Assembly: GCA_938091085.1 (NCBI GenBank)
Contig: CALKOC010000017.1
Location: 1 to 64,000, forward strand
Reading direction: 5' to 3'
DNA from: an uncultured Alphaproteobacteria bacterium
GTDB lineage: Bacteria; Pseudomonadota; Alphaproteobacteria; RS24
DNA length: 64,000 bases
The translations under genes were made by a program, and so were the position numbers. This document shows, piece by piece, positions 44,115 through 54,543 of the stretch (the stretch's first letter is position 1; each line of letters begins with the position of its first letter). Under the pieces are notes generated by a model. It was not told the origin of the DNA and searched no databases. It saw only the letters and a list, made by a program, of their open reading frames with translations.

Positions 44115-46019
44115 CTAGCGACGTCCAAATAGTTTTTCGATATCAGCCAATTTTAGCTCCACATAGGTTGGGCGGCCATGATTGCATTGCCCAGCATGTG
44201 GTGTGGCTTCCATCTCGCGTAACAATGCATTCATTTCCGTACCATTGAGCCTACGCCCAGCTCTCACCGAACCGTGACAAGCAAGCGTACTGCATATTTC
44301 TTCAAGTTTTTCCTTAATGGCAAGTGCTGCCCCAAGCTCCGCAATTTCATCCGCCAGATCCTGTACGAGCTGTTTGACATCCGCGCTCCTAAAAAGCGTC
44401 GGAATTTCTCGAACTAGAACCGCACCATCGCCAAAGCTTTCAAGTACAAATCCAATCTCTGCAAGCTCTGTACTGCGCGCCATAAGGCGGTCAGTCTCAG
44501 CGCTATCAAGCTCGACAACTTCGGGCAGGAGCAAAATTTGACGCTCGACTCCTTTGGCCGCCATATCCTCTTTCATGCGCTCATAAACCAGTCTCTCATG
44601 AGCGGCATGCTGGTCAACAATCACCAGCCCGTCACCTGTCTGGGCGAGAACATAAGTTTCGTGAAGCTGTGCGCGTGCCAATCCCAGTGGGTAAGAGTCT
44701 AAACTCTCAGTTGAGTTTTCACTCCCAACCATCCCAGCTTGACCAGTTTGGTCTTCACTAATCTGGGCTTCGCTGGCATGAGGTGGCGCTTCAAAACCAC
44801 TAAGTTGGGCAAAACCGCCCTGTTGCCCACCGACTTCATGGGGTTGCGTCATATCCAACATGGGAGGCGCTGAAGGCCTTTCACCTCGACCACCGGGACC
44901 ATAGGACGGCACGGAAAAAGATCTTAATGCTGTATCCGCCACGGTTGTTGAAGCTCGGTGGCCCGCTTCTGCCAGAGCTGTTCTGAGCGCGCCGACAATC
45001 ATACTGCGTATCAAACCTGGATCACGAAAACGCACCTCGGTTTTAGCCGGATGAACATTCACATCAACCTCCGAGGCATCAAGATCAACAAAAAGCGCTA
45101 CTGCAGGGTGTCGATTGCGCGCCAGAAAATCCTGATATGCCCCTCGCACCGCACCGTTTAAAAGACGATCTTTAACAGGACGGCCATTAACAAAAAGATA
45201 CTGCATTTGTGCAGTTGCACGATTAAATGTCGGCAACCCGGCAAAACCCGTAAGACGCATATACCCTTTTTCTGTCTCCCTTTCGGCAGAAACAGGCACA
45301 GCATTACGTCCAAAATCCTGTCCCATAACGCCAGCTAGGCGATTTAGACGCGATTTATCTGAAACATCAGGCTCAGCTGCAACTGCAAAACTCCTTCGCC
45401 CCTCCGAAGTCAAGCTGAAACCCACTTCTGGATAGGCCATGGCCAGTCGACGAACCACATCACCAACAGCTGTCGTTTCGGCACGGTCGCTTTTTAAGAA
45501 CTTCAACCGAGCTGGGGTTGCGAAAAATAAATTCCTAACCTCTATGCGCGTACCCTGTGAACCCGATGTCGGCTTTAAATCACCAACTTTTCCAGCCGTA
45601 ACAGTTAATTGCATAGCTGAATTTATATCATTCTCACCACCAGAGGCAGGATTTTGCAGAGGTCGGGATGTAATCGTCATTTTCGATACAGCCCCAATTG
45701 AAGGGAGTGCCTCGCCGCGAAAACCGAGCGTGGACACACGAAACAATCGATCCCCACCATCGCCCTCAGGCAATTTAGATGTCGCATGACGTTCAATCGC
45801 AAGCATCATGTCATCCGAGGTCATGCCGTGACCATTGTCACTGACAATAATCAAAGACTTCCCGCCAGCACCCAAGGTTATGTCAATCCGGTTAGCCTCC
45901 GCGTCAATTGCATTTTCGACAAGTTCTTTGACGACGCTGAAAGGTCGTTCAACCACCTCACCTGCGGCAATCCGATTAATTGTTCCCTCAGGTAATTTGC
46001 GTATCTTTTTTTCAAACAT
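44115..46019 (-). CDS. mutL: DNA mismatch repair protein MutL; start placed at [12 protein letters not shown]
   Basis: '[35 protein letters not shown]', '[14 protein letters not shown]'. Confidence 0.97.
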   Translation of the reverse strand: MFEKKIRKLPEGTINRIAAGEVVERPFSVVKELVENAIDAEANRIDITLGAGGKSLIIVSDNGHGMTSDDMMLAIERHATSKLPEGDGGDRLFRVSTLGFRGEALPSIGAVSKMTITSRPLQNPASGGENDINSAMQLTVTAGKVGDLKPTSGSQGTRIEVRNLFFATPARLKFLKSDRAETTAVGDVVRRLAMAYPEVGFSLTSEGRRSFAVAAEPDVSDKSRLNRLAGVMGQDFGRNAVPVSAERETEKGYMRLTGFAGLPTFNRATAQMQYLFVNGRPVKDRLLNGAVRGAYQDFLARNRHPAVALFVDLDASEVDVNVHPAKTEVRFRDPGLIRSMIVGALRTALAEAGHRASTTVADTALRSFSVPSYGPGGRGERPSAPPMLDMTQPHEVGGQQGGFAQLSGFEAPPHASEAQISEDQTGQAGMVGSENSTESLDSYPLGLARAQLHETYVLAQTGDGLVIVDQHAAHERLVYERMKEDMAAKGVERQILLLPEVVELDSAETDRLMARSTELAEIGFVLESFGDGAVLVREIPTLFRSADVKQLVQDLADEIAELGAALAIKEKLEEICSTLACHGSVRAGRRLNGTEMNALLREMEATPHAGQCNHGRPTYVELKLADIEKLFGRR

Positions 46020-46125
46020 TTTTGTGTTACCAGACTGATTCTTTTTTGATTTTAACAAAATCATCTCCCTTGCGTCGCCCCACAGAGGCGATTAGCATGT
46101 TGATAAATCTTTGAGGGTTGAAAAC

Positions 46126-48390
46126 ATGTCAGACATAAACAACAAAAATTCATCAAACACTGCCAAGATTATCTCCGGCGTTATTCTCGGACTTATTTTA
46201 TTTTGCGGCCTTTATGTGGTTGGCATCTATCTAGACCTCTATGGCAAAACCCGTGACGCAGGGGTTATTCAAGCTGAAGGCCTCGCACCGGAAATCATTT
46301 CCCAGCGTGTCGATACGCAACAAGCCGCCATTGGTCAAATGGATGAAAATAACGAAGCTCAAATCTTATTCGGCGATTTACATGTTCATAGCACATTCTC
46401 AACCGATGCATTTTTATGGTCTATGCCACTTTATGGCGGCGAAGGTGTTTATCCAATCGCGGATGCTTGCGATTATGCGCGCTACTGCTCTGGCATAGAT
46501 TTTTGGGCTATCACCGACCATGCAGAAGCCACTACAAAAAAGAGATGGTCACAAACCAAGCAATCACTGCGTGATTGTAATGCTCGCGCGGGGGACCCAT
46601 CCAACCCGGATATGATTAGTTATCTTGGCTTTGAGTGGTCTCAAGTCGGCGCTACACCAGAAACACATTATGGTCATAAAAATGTAATTTTTGAAGGTCT
46701 TGAGGATAAGGAGCTGGCTATGCGCCCTATTGCCTCCGGCGGTCTGGCAACAGAAGTGCTTCGTAATCAGTCCTCAAACATGATGCCCCGTTCAACCGTA
46801 TTTCTAGATTTTGAGAATCGTCAGGTCTATTACGACATCAGAAAATATCTGTCAGAGATTGGCGAAGCGCCATCATGCGACCCGTCATTACCGTCAAACG
46901 AATTGCCGGAAGATTGCTTTGAAATTGCCGAAACACCCGCTGATTTAGTGGAACGCCTCGGACAACAAAATCTAGACCCTTTAATCATTCCGCATGGCTC
47001 TAGCTGGGGCTTTTATACCCCATTCCTAACCACCTGGGACAAGCAACTCAAAACCGCTATGTATCCTGAGAAATTTAAGCTGATTGAAATTATGTCCGGC
47101 CATGGTAATTCCGAGGAATATCGGGATTATAAAAACGCTGTTCCCGGTGAAGACGGCATGCTCGCTTGCCCCGAACCCACAGAAAATTTCACACCATTAT
47201 GTCATCGCGCTGGCGAAATTTTAATGGAAAGATGCCTCGCTTCAGGTGAGACACAGAATGTTTGCGAGGACCGCGCCGAATATGCCCGTTTTGCAGCAGT
47301 CAATATGATTACAGCTGGGCATTTATCAATTGGAGCCAGCGAACCAAGCGATTGGCTTGATACGGGTCAATGCATTGACTGTTTTAGACCTTCCTTCAAT
47401 CACCGCCCCGGTACTAGTATCCAATATGGGCTAGCGATTTCTAATTTTGACGACCCTGAAAATCCTACTCGGTTTAACTGGGGATTTATATCAGCCAGTG
47501 ACAATCACCGCGCCCGACCCGGCACCGGCTATAAGCCTGCCCAAAGATTGCGGACAACCGAAATGGCACGTATCGAGTCGGATTATCTGATTGATATGAT
47601 GCGTCAGACTCATGAAGAATATGCCGAAGCAGAATTGGAGACACTTGAAGATAGGCGCGATAATCTTAGCTTCAATATGCTGGAGGTTGAACGACAAGGC
47701 AGTTACTGGACAACAGGGGGTCTGGCGGCGGTTCATACACCAAGCCGTGACCGCAAGTCCGTTTTTAATGCTATGGAAAACCGTCAGGTTTATGCCACAT
47801 CCGGCCCGCGAATTTTGCTCTGGTTTGATATGAAAACTAACAAAGAAACAATCCGCATGGGCGGCACAACCAGCACAGATGTCAACCCGACATTCAGCGT
47901 CAAGGCAGTTGGTGATTTTGATCAACTCCCCGGATGCCCAAGTCATGTTGTCGATAATCTGGGTACGGAACGTGTTCAGAAATTATGTGGTGGCGAATGT
48001 TACAATCCGTCCGATGAAAGATTGCCAATCACCCGCATTGAGATTATTCGGATTAAGCCTCAAATATCACCTAATGAAAATGTTGGCGATTTGATTGAAG
48101 ACCCATGGCTTGTGCATCAATGTGATACATCTGCAGAGGGTTGCCAATTCAGCTTCACTGATCAGGATTTTGTCAAAGACGGGCGCGATACTACCTATTA
48201 CGCCCGCGCTATTCAAATCCCAACACAGGTCATTAATGCCGACCCGTTACGTTGTGAATATGACGAAACCGGACAGTGTGTAAAGGTTAACCTTTGTCAC
48301 GCTGATTATCGCCAAGACCCTGAAGATCAGTGCGATGACCCAAGCGAGGAACGTGCATGGTCTTCTCCAATTTATGTAAATATTAAGTAA
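46126..48390 (+). CDS. DUF3604 domain protein with PHP-like HxH motif, N-terminal TM anchor, Cys-rich
   Basis: 'ILFGDLHVHSTFSTDAFLW', 'CSGIDFWAITDHAEA', 'FNWGFISASDNHRARPGTGYK'. Confidence 0.9.
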   Translation: MSDINNKNSSNTAKIISGVILGLILFCGLYVVGIYLDLYGKTRDAGVIQAEGLAPEIISQRVDTQQAAIGQMDENNEAQILFGDLHVHSTFSTDAFLWSMPLYGGEGVYPIADACDYARYCSGIDFWAITDHAEATTKKRWSQTKQSLRDCNARAGDPSNPDMISYLGFEWSQVGATPETHYGHKNVIFEGLEDKELAMRPIASGGLATEVLRNQSSNMMPRSTVFLDFENRQVYYDIRKYLSEIGEAPSCDPSLPSNELPEDCFEIAETPADLVERLGQQNLDPLIIPHGSSWGFYTPFLTTWDKQLKTAMYPEKFKLIEIMSGHGNSEEYRDYKNAVPGEDGMLACPEPTENFTPLCHRAGEILMERCLASGETQNVCEDRAEYARFAAVNMITAGHLSIGASEPSDWLDTGQCIDCFRPSFNHRPGTSIQYGLAISNFDDPENPTRFNWGFISASDNHRARPGTGYKPAQRLRTTEMARIESDYLIDMMRQTHEEYAEAELETLEDRRDNLSFNMLEVERQGSYWTTGGLAAVHTPSRDRKSVFNAMENRQVYATSGPRILLWFDMKTNKETIRMGGTTSTDVNPTFSVKAVGDFDQLPGCPSHVVDNLGTERVQKLCGGECYNPSDERLPITRIEIIRIKPQISPNENVGDLIEDPWLVHQCDTSAEGCQFSFTDQDFVKDGRDTTYYARAIQIPTQVINADPLRCEYDETGQCVKVNLCHADYRQDPEDQCDDPSEERAWSSPIYVNIK

Positions 48391-49289
48391 TGACTGATAT
48401 GGAAAAAACCTCCTCAGAAAACCTGCCCTATATGCCGCTTCTACTTGGGCTAATGGCACTTGCCGGTCTCATCGTCGCGGTTAGTACAGTGTTTGATTCA
48501 CCACAGCCTGACTATGAAGGCACCGTCGTCGCTTTTGTTAACGAGACGCCCATACCAGAAACAGGTTACCTCAGAGCCTTATCTATGCTTGAGCAAGATA
48601 AGCGCGGCCCAATTACAGATGCTGACAGAACCCGCATCCTAGATTTATTGATTGAAGAAGAATTGCTCATTCAACGCGCCGATGAGATTAATCTTATCGG
48701 GATTGATAGTTCAGTCCGTAAATCCCTTACAAACGCCATGATACAATTTATCATATCTGAAAATGGCGATACCGAGATAACAGAAGATATTCTCAACTCG
48801 CATTTCTTAAAAAACCTCGATTATTTTACGCCGAACAAACAAATATGGGTGAAACGAATTTATGTACGAGGCGCGCGGGGTGATGCTGAACAGCGGCTGC
48901 AAGAAATTCGCACAGCACTCCAGCAAGGGGAAAATTTCGATACGGTCGCGTCGCGGCTAGGTGATGAAATTTTTCCTGAAATTCCAAGCAGCCTATTGCC
49001 GCCAGCCAAATTACAAGCCTATCTAGGGCCGGCGCTGACCCAAACCGTCATTTCTTTGAATGAAGGGGCAATTACGGATGCTATTCGAGTCGGTAGTGGG
49101 TGGCATTTTTTATATCTTGTGCAACAACGTAAAGGCGTTGTACCAGAATTTGAAGATATCCGAGATCAAGTCGAAAATGACTATCTAAGAAAAGTCGAAG
49201 AAAAAGCGCTCCGCGATTATCTTGATTGGCTGCGGGAGCGCGCCGATATTGATCAAACCGCCTCTCAACTTCAACCAGCCGATTTTTAG
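48390..49289 (+). CDS. Membrane-anchored parvulin-type peptidyl-prolyl isomerase
   Basis: N-terminal TM; 'FDTVASRLGDEIFPEIPSSLLPPAKL..AITDAIRVGSGWHFLYLVQQRKG'. Confidence 0.8.
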   Translation: MTDMEKTSSENLPYMPLLLGLMALAGLIVAVSTVFDSPQPDYEGTVVAFVNETPIPETGYLRALSMLEQDKRGPITDADRTRILDLLIEEELLIQRADEINLIGIDSSVRKSLTNAMIQFIISENGDTEITEDILNSHFLKNLDYFTPNKQIWVKRIYVRGARGDAEQRLQEIRTALQQGENFDTVASRLGDEIFPEIPSSLLPPAKLQAYLGPALTQTVISLNEGAITDAIRVGSGWHFLYLVQQRKGVVPEFEDIRDQVENDYLRKVEEKALRDYLDWLRERADIDQTASQLQPADF

Positions 49290-49301
49290 ACTGGAAAGCT
49301 C

Positions 49302-50606
49302 ATGCTCAAAAGTCTTGTAAAGGCTTGTGCTCAAAAACTGTTCGGCTTTGCATTCATGGTTGCTCTTGCACCAGCTCTATTGGCGAGCCATGCACTTATT
49401 CTAAGTGGTATCGGCATAGACAGTGTTCACGCACATGAAAAAAGTCAATCATTCTCAAAATGGCGCAGCACCGAAAAAGGTATTGCCGTTATTTTCACAG
49501 TGGCCGCGCGTCAGGTAACACTTTTACCGCCCAGCGATCCTAATGCCCCATCGCTTGAACGCACATTGGGTCAACATTTAGATAACACAATAACATTATC
49601 AAAACCTGAAGCCCCTTGCATTTCTTCTGGCTTTACGCCGCGCAAAGCCCGCCCTGGCTTTATCAGCATGGAAAATTACTTCATGTGCCCTGCCGAAGAA
49701 TCTGAGGAAAGCGATACAGTAACTATTGGCATTGAGAGTTTTATGGATTTCGCAGAAACCCATATTCATTTCGCACAATTTAGGAATGAAACCGGTCAAT
49801 ATCGTGGCTATCTATTTAACTATGACCGGAGGCAGGATGTTTTGAGCCTTGAAGCTGATGGCAATATGGTCGCTGAGGATATCGGGCTCGTTAAAACCTT
49901 TTTCCGTTATAGTCAGATAGGTATCACTCATATTTTAAGCGGCATTGACCATCTGGTTTTTCTACTCGGTCTTTTACTTTTGACCAACCGCTTACGTGAC
50001 GTCGTGCTGGTGGTGACTGGTTTCACTATTGGTCACAGTCTGACGCTGGGGCTGAGTGCGATGAAGATTGTCTCAACTCAGTCTGCCATAGTTGAGGGGC
50101 TCATCGGCTTTACAATTTTAGTTATTGCTGCCGAGGCTGTTATGGCGCGGCGCAATCTGATGTGGTTGGCAGGTGGTGTATTTGCGCTGATGCTGTTTTT
50201 CATGGGGCTTTATTCCATCACACTAGAAGCCCCGATGCCAATTAATGGATGGGCTGGTTTGATGCTGTTTGCAGTGGCCTATGGGTTTTATTCTCAAAAC
50301 CTAAACATCGTGAGACAAACTTTGCCTCTTATGGTTGTGATTTTTGGTCTCGTTCATGGATTTGGATTTGCCGGTGTTCTCGTCGAGGCAGGTCTTCCGA
50401 ATGACCGACTGCTATCAGCGCTTATCGGGTTTAATCTTGGCGTTGAAATCGGTCAACTTTTGATTGTCGCCATTATCTGGTTCGGTTTCTTCCGGTATAT
50501 GCATTCGCACTTTTCAGAGAAGCTGCGCGGAGCAATAACAGACTTTGCTGGCATCGCTATGTGCGGCATCGGCATGTTCTGGTTTGCGTCCAGACTGCTG
50601 ATTTAA
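49302..50606 (+). CDS. HupE/UreJ-type membrane protein
   Basis: 'SQIGITHILSGIDHLVFLLGLLLL', 'GFTIGHSLTLGLSAM', 'VIFGLVHGFGFAGVLVEAGLP'. Confidence 0.88.
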   Translation: MLKSLVKACAQKLFGFAFMVALAPALLASHALILSGIGIDSVHAHEKSQSFSKWRSTEKGIAVIFTVAARQVTLLPPSDPNAPSLERTLGQHLDNTITLSKPEAPCISSGFTPRKARPGFISMENYFMCPAEESEESDTVTIGIESFMDFAETHIHFAQFRNETGQYRGYLFNYDRRQDVLSLEADGNMVAEDIGLVKTFFRYSQIGITHILSGIDHLVFLLGLLLLTNRLRDVVLVVTGFTIGHSLTLGLSAMKIVSTQSAIVEGLIGFTILVIAAEAVMARRNLMWLAGGVFALMLFFMGLYSITLEAPMPINGWAGLMLFAVAYGFYSQNLNIVRQTLPLMVVIFGLVHGFGFAGVLVEAGLPNDRLLSALIGFNLGVEIGQLLIVAIIWFGFFRYMHSHFSEKLRGAITDFAGIAMCGIGMFWFASRLLI

Positions 50607-50615
50607 GTATTGATT

Positions 50616-51125
50616 TTACTTTAACTCTTGAGGGGCGATAAGCACCCCATCAGCATCGGCATATAGCCATGCGCCGGGATAGATGTTAACCCCATCAATA
50701 CGAAGCGGGACATTAATACTGCCTACACCCCGTTTAAGGCTCTTTTTAGGATGTGTGCCTAAAGCTTTAATCCCGACATCGACTTCAGCCAATTCAAGCG
50801 TATCTCTCACAAAACCATTTATCACAATGCCGGCCCAACCATTTGCTTCAGCAAGCTCACCCAGATTTCCACCGAGTAAAGCGCACCGGGCGGAGCCGTG
50901 ACCATCAACGACAATCACCTGCCCTTCCCCCTTACTTTCCAGCAATTCTCTCAGCGCACCATTATCCTCAAATGTATCGAGTGTCACAATCGGCCCGCTG
51001 AAAGCTAAGCGCTTCCCAAAATCTCTGAACGCCAGCCCGAGATAAGCCAGTTCGTCAGAGTAAGCATCTGACAAGTCAGCAGTACAAATTAACTCTCCGG
51101 ATGTGGGTTCAGAAGTGCCAGCCAT
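50616..51125 (-). CDS. RraA-like / 4-hydroxy-4-methyl-2-oxoglutarate aldolase family protein
   Basis: 'VIVVDGHGSARCALLGGNLGELAEANGWAGIVINGFVRDT'. Confidence 0.9.
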   Translation of the reverse strand: MAGTSEPTSGELICTADLSDAYSDELAYLGLAFRDFGKRLAFSGPIVTLDTFEDNGALRELLESKGEGQVIVVDGHGSARCALLGGNLGELAEANGWAGIVINGFVRDTLELAEVDVGIKALGTHPKKSLKRGVGSINVPLRIDGVNIYPGAWLYADADGVLIAPQELK

Positions 51126-52729
51126 TAGAATTGGTTCATGGTGTTATCTTCACCAGATGCTAGCAGGGCATTATCACCAGAGAAATATTCTTTGTGGTCA
51201 TCCCCGATATTTGAACCGGCAAGGTCTTGGTGCTTCACAGATGCCTGACCACGACGGATTTCTTGACGTTGAATATCACGAACATAAGCCAGCATGCCCA
51301 AGTCGCCGAAGTAACCTTCAGAAAGCATATCCGTTCCAAGCGCTGTTTCGTGATAAGTCGGCAGAGTAATCAGATGGTGGAAAATACCGGCCTCACGAGC
51401 AGCATCCGCTTGGAAAGATTGAATGAGATGATCAGCTTCAGCTGCCAGTTCGGAAGCATCAAACTCGACGCTCATCAAACCACGCGGCACCTCCACCGGA
51501 TCCGGATAGGCGGATACGTCTTTACCCGCAGCTGACCACTCAGCATAGACTTGCTCGCGGAAGGACAACGTCCAGTTAAAGCTTGGCGAGTTATTATAAA
51601 CCAGTTTGGCATTCGGAATAACCTCACGAACACGACTCACCATGCCGGCAATCTGGTCGAGATTAGGCTTTTCGGTTTCGATCCAAAGCAAATCTGCCCC
51701 GTTTTGGAGACTGGTGATACAATCAAGCACAACCCTATCTTCACCGGATCCATCGCGGAAGGCATAGAGGCCATTCGGCAAACGATGTGGTTTCACAAGG
51801 TCATCATTTTGTTTGAAAACAATATCGCCTTCACCTAACGCAGCCGCGTCTGTTACCGGTTCAGTTTTCAAAAAAGCATTATATTGGCTAGCCAAATCAC
51901 CCGGTTGTTGAGAGACAGGGATTTTTTGAGTCAGTCCGGCTCCAAGTGAGTCAGTCCGCGCAACGATGATACCATCATCAACACCTAACTCTATAAAGGC
52001 ATAGCGAACGGCATTAATCTTGGCGAGGAAATCCTCATGTGGCACCGTCACTTTACCGTCTTGGTGACCACATTGTTTAGCGTCGGAAACCTGATTTTCA
52101 ATCTGAATACAGCACGCACCCGCTTCAATCATTTTCTTGGCAAGCAAATAAGTTGCTTCTTCATTACCAAACCCAGCATCTATATCTGCAATAATCGGCA
52201 CGATGTGAGTCTGGAAGTTATCAATCTTTTGGAGAACAGCATCAACGTCACCACCAGCAGCTTTGACCTCATCGAGTTCAACAAACAAATGTCTCAGCTC
52301 TCTGGCATCTGCCTGCTTCAAAAAGGTATAAATCTCTTCGATCAAGCTGGATACTGCTGTTTTTTCGTGCATGGACTGATCCGGAAGCGGACCAAAATCT
52401 GAACGTAGAGCCGCAACCATCCAACCAGACAGATAAACATAACTTCTATCAGTCGTTTGTTTGTGGCGCTTAATCGCCATCATCATTTGCTGGGCGGTAA
52501 AACCATGCCAGCAACCGAGAGACTGCGTGTATTTCGAGGTGTCGCCATCATAGTTTTCCATATCAGCGCGCATGATAGAAGCTGTGTAGCGCGCAATGTC
52601 CAGACCGGTCAGAAACCTGTTCTGAAGACGCATGCGGACAGCATATTCAGGGTTAATTCCGCCCCAAGCAACACCATTGGATGTTTTGGCGGCTGTTAAA
52701 GATTGAACCTGCTCAAGATAATTTGACAT
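51125..52729 (-). CDS. aceA: Isocitrate lyase (long, KQCGH-containing form)
   Basis: 'QIENQVSDAKQCGHQDGKVTVPHEDF', 'LLWIETEKPNLDQIAGM', 'LVYNNSPSFNW'. Confidence 0.96.
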   Translation of the reverse strand: MSNYLEQVQSLTAAKTSNGVAWGGINPEYAVRMRLQNRFLTGLDIARYTASIMRADMENYDGDTSKYTQSLGCWHGFTAQQMMMAIKRHKQTTDRSYVYLSGWMVAALRSDFGPLPDQSMHEKTAVSSLIEEIYTFLKQADARELRHLFVELDEVKAAGGDVDAVLQKIDNFQTHIVPIIADIDAGFGNEEATYLLAKKMIEAGACCIQIENQVSDAKQCGHQDGKVTVPHEDFLAKINAVRYAFIELGVDDGIIVARTDSLGAGLTQKIPVSQQPGDLASQYNAFLKTEPVTDAAALGEGDIVFKQNDDLVKPHRLPNGLYAFRDGSGEDRVVLDCITSLQNGADLLWIETEKPNLDQIAGMVSRVREVIPNAKLVYNNSPSFNWTLSFREQVYAEWSAAGKDVSAYPDPVEVPRGLMSVEFDASELAAEADHLIQSFQADAAREAGIFHHLITLPTYHETALGTDMLSEGYFGDLGMLAYVRDIQRQEIRRGQASVKHQDLAGSNIGDDHKEYFSGDNALLASGEDNTMNQF

Positions 52730-52894
52730 GATTTGCCTCTCATATTGTCTGCGTCTACCGATCGGGGCTTAGTTTTCCGGCAGACCTGAAGTAAATGGCA
52801 ACTGGTAACGAAATATTTAATTACGTTGGAATTGCCGATATGTGGAGGAAGAAAATCCCCGATAAACGTTTCCACAAATAAGTTCTGGGTTCTA

Positions 52895-53006
52895 TTTACA
52901 TCATTTACATAAACACTCAAGTTATATGTTAAGTTATTGATAATAATAAGGTAAATTTATTTACAAGCTTTTTGTTGATTTTTGTAAATAATGTAAATAT
53001 TGTAAA
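52895..53006. promoter_or_regulatory. 9-bp-phased TTTACAT / TGTAAA repeat arrays between aceA and the ScfR-type gene
   Basis: TTTACAT at 52895 and 52904; TTTACAA at 52960; TGTAAA at 52983, 52992, 53001. Confidence 0.65.
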
Positions 53007-53009
53007 CTT

Positions 53010-54455
53010 ATGAGTGAAGTTAAAGGCACAAACCAGAATAGGAAATTGTTCGCCGGCATGCGCATTCGTAGGCTGCGTCGCGACCTCGGACTCACGCAAG
53101 CCGTCATGGCAGATTCACTCGGAATCTCAACAAGTTATCTTAATTTGATTGAACGCGACCAGCGCCCCGTTTCGGCACAAATTCTTATCAAAATGGTTGA
53201 TGTTTTTGACATAGACCCACGCGGTCTTGCAGGTGACGAAGAGGCTCGTGCGTATACCCAATTACGCGAGATTTTTGCTGACCCAATGTTCCATGACACA
53301 CCCGTTGCAGATCAAGAAATACGCGATATTTCTGCCGCCAGCCCAAATGCAGTGGATGCGATTGCGCGTCTATTCCAAACCTATCGCGATGCCAGCACAA
53401 CATCATCTATGCTGGCTGAGCGTTTGGCAGACAACACCCATGGCGAAACCACCAGCGCATTAATGTCATTTGAGGAAGTCCGAGACTTTATCAACCAGCG
53501 CTCTAATCACTTTCCTGAGCTTGATGATTATGCCGAGGAACTCTTTATGAAAGCGGGTCTGGTTGATGACGACCCTTTTCTTGCGCTCAGACACTATCTC
53601 CAAGAAACTCACGGCGTATCAACACGCATTGGACCGGTTGATTTGATGGGAGATGATTTAAGGCGGTACGACCGCCACCGCCAGACCTTGTTTCTTTCGG
53701 AACTACTCAATCAATCTAGCAGGGCCTTTCAGATTGCCTATCAACTCGCCTATTTTGAACATAGCAAAGCGGTTGAGGAAATTATCAATAGTTCCAAACT
53801 GGAAAACCCGGAAGCTCAACGCCTCGCGCGACTGGCCTTAATAAATTATGCCGCCGCAGCTATTTTGATGCCGTATGGTATTTTTCTTCAAACCGCGGAA
53901 GATAATGGATATGACATTACACTTCTTAGCCGACGCTTTGGCACCAGCTTCGAGCAAGTGTGCCATCGTCTGACAACCTTGCAACGCCCAGGCGCGAAGG
54001 GTGTGCCGTTTTTTCTCATACGTATCGACAATGCAGGAAACGTCTCTAAGCGTTTTGCCGCGGGTGGATTTCACTTTTCACGATTTGGCGGCACTTGCCC
54101 ACGCTGGAATATTCATGACAGCTTCAGACAACCCGGCAAAGTCATGACTCAAATCATCTGTATGGAGGATAGCACACGATATTTCTCTGTCAGCCGGACA
54201 GTGAGCCGAAACCGCTCGGCTTTTGACAAGCAGGATAATCAATTTGCCATCGGGCTTGGGTGTGAGATTTCTCATGCCAGCAAGCTGGTTTATTCACATC
54301 AGTATAATCTTGAAGAAACCAAAAGTGACATGCCCATTGGGGTGAATTGTCGACTTTGCGAAAGATTGGATTGTCACCAGCGCGCCACCCCGCCTTTGAT
54401 GCGAAGTTTACGGGTGGACGAGAATATTCGCGGCTTATCACCTTTTGACTTTTAA
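53010..54455 (+). CDS. XRE-family regulator, ScfR/RamB type (DUF2083-like C-terminus)
   Basis: 'MRIRRLRRDLGLTQAVMADSLGISTSYLNLIERDQRPVSAQ', C-term 'NCRLCERLDCHQRATPPL'. Confidence 0.9.
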   Translation: MSEVKGTNQNRKLFAGMRIRRLRRDLGLTQAVMADSLGISTSYLNLIERDQRPVSAQILIKMVDVFDIDPRGLAGDEEARAYTQLREIFADPMFHDTPVADQEIRDISAASPNAVDAIARLFQTYRDASTTSSMLAERLADNTHGETTSALMSFEEVRDFINQRSNHFPELDDYAEELFMKAGLVDDDPFLALRHYLQETHGVSTRIGPVDLMGDDLRRYDRHRQTLFLSELLNQSSRAFQIAYQLAYFEHSKAVEEIINSSKLENPEAQRLARLALINYAAAAILMPYGIFLQTAEDNGYDITLLSRRFGTSFEQVCHRLTTLQRPGAKGVPFFLIRIDNAGNVSKRFAAGGFHFSRFGGTCPRWNIHDSFRQPGKVMTQIICMEDSTRYFSVSRTVSRNRSAFDKQDNQFAIGLGCEISHASKLVYSHQYNLEETKSDMPIGVNCRLCERLDCHQRATPPLMRSLRVDENIRGLSPFDF

Positions 54456-54543
54456 AGGTGTGATTTTTAAGCTGGTGAATTCTGATTCAGATGACTTGCT
54501 CGTGCCAGAACAATCCTATAGGAAACGAGTTGGAGTTTAAGCC

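Noticed and set aside
54490-54543. CTTG-N16-CCTATAGG upstream of hisS as a second RpoH promoter
   Set aside because: Spacing is 16 rather than 17-18 and there is no reason to expect heat-shock control; likely chance.
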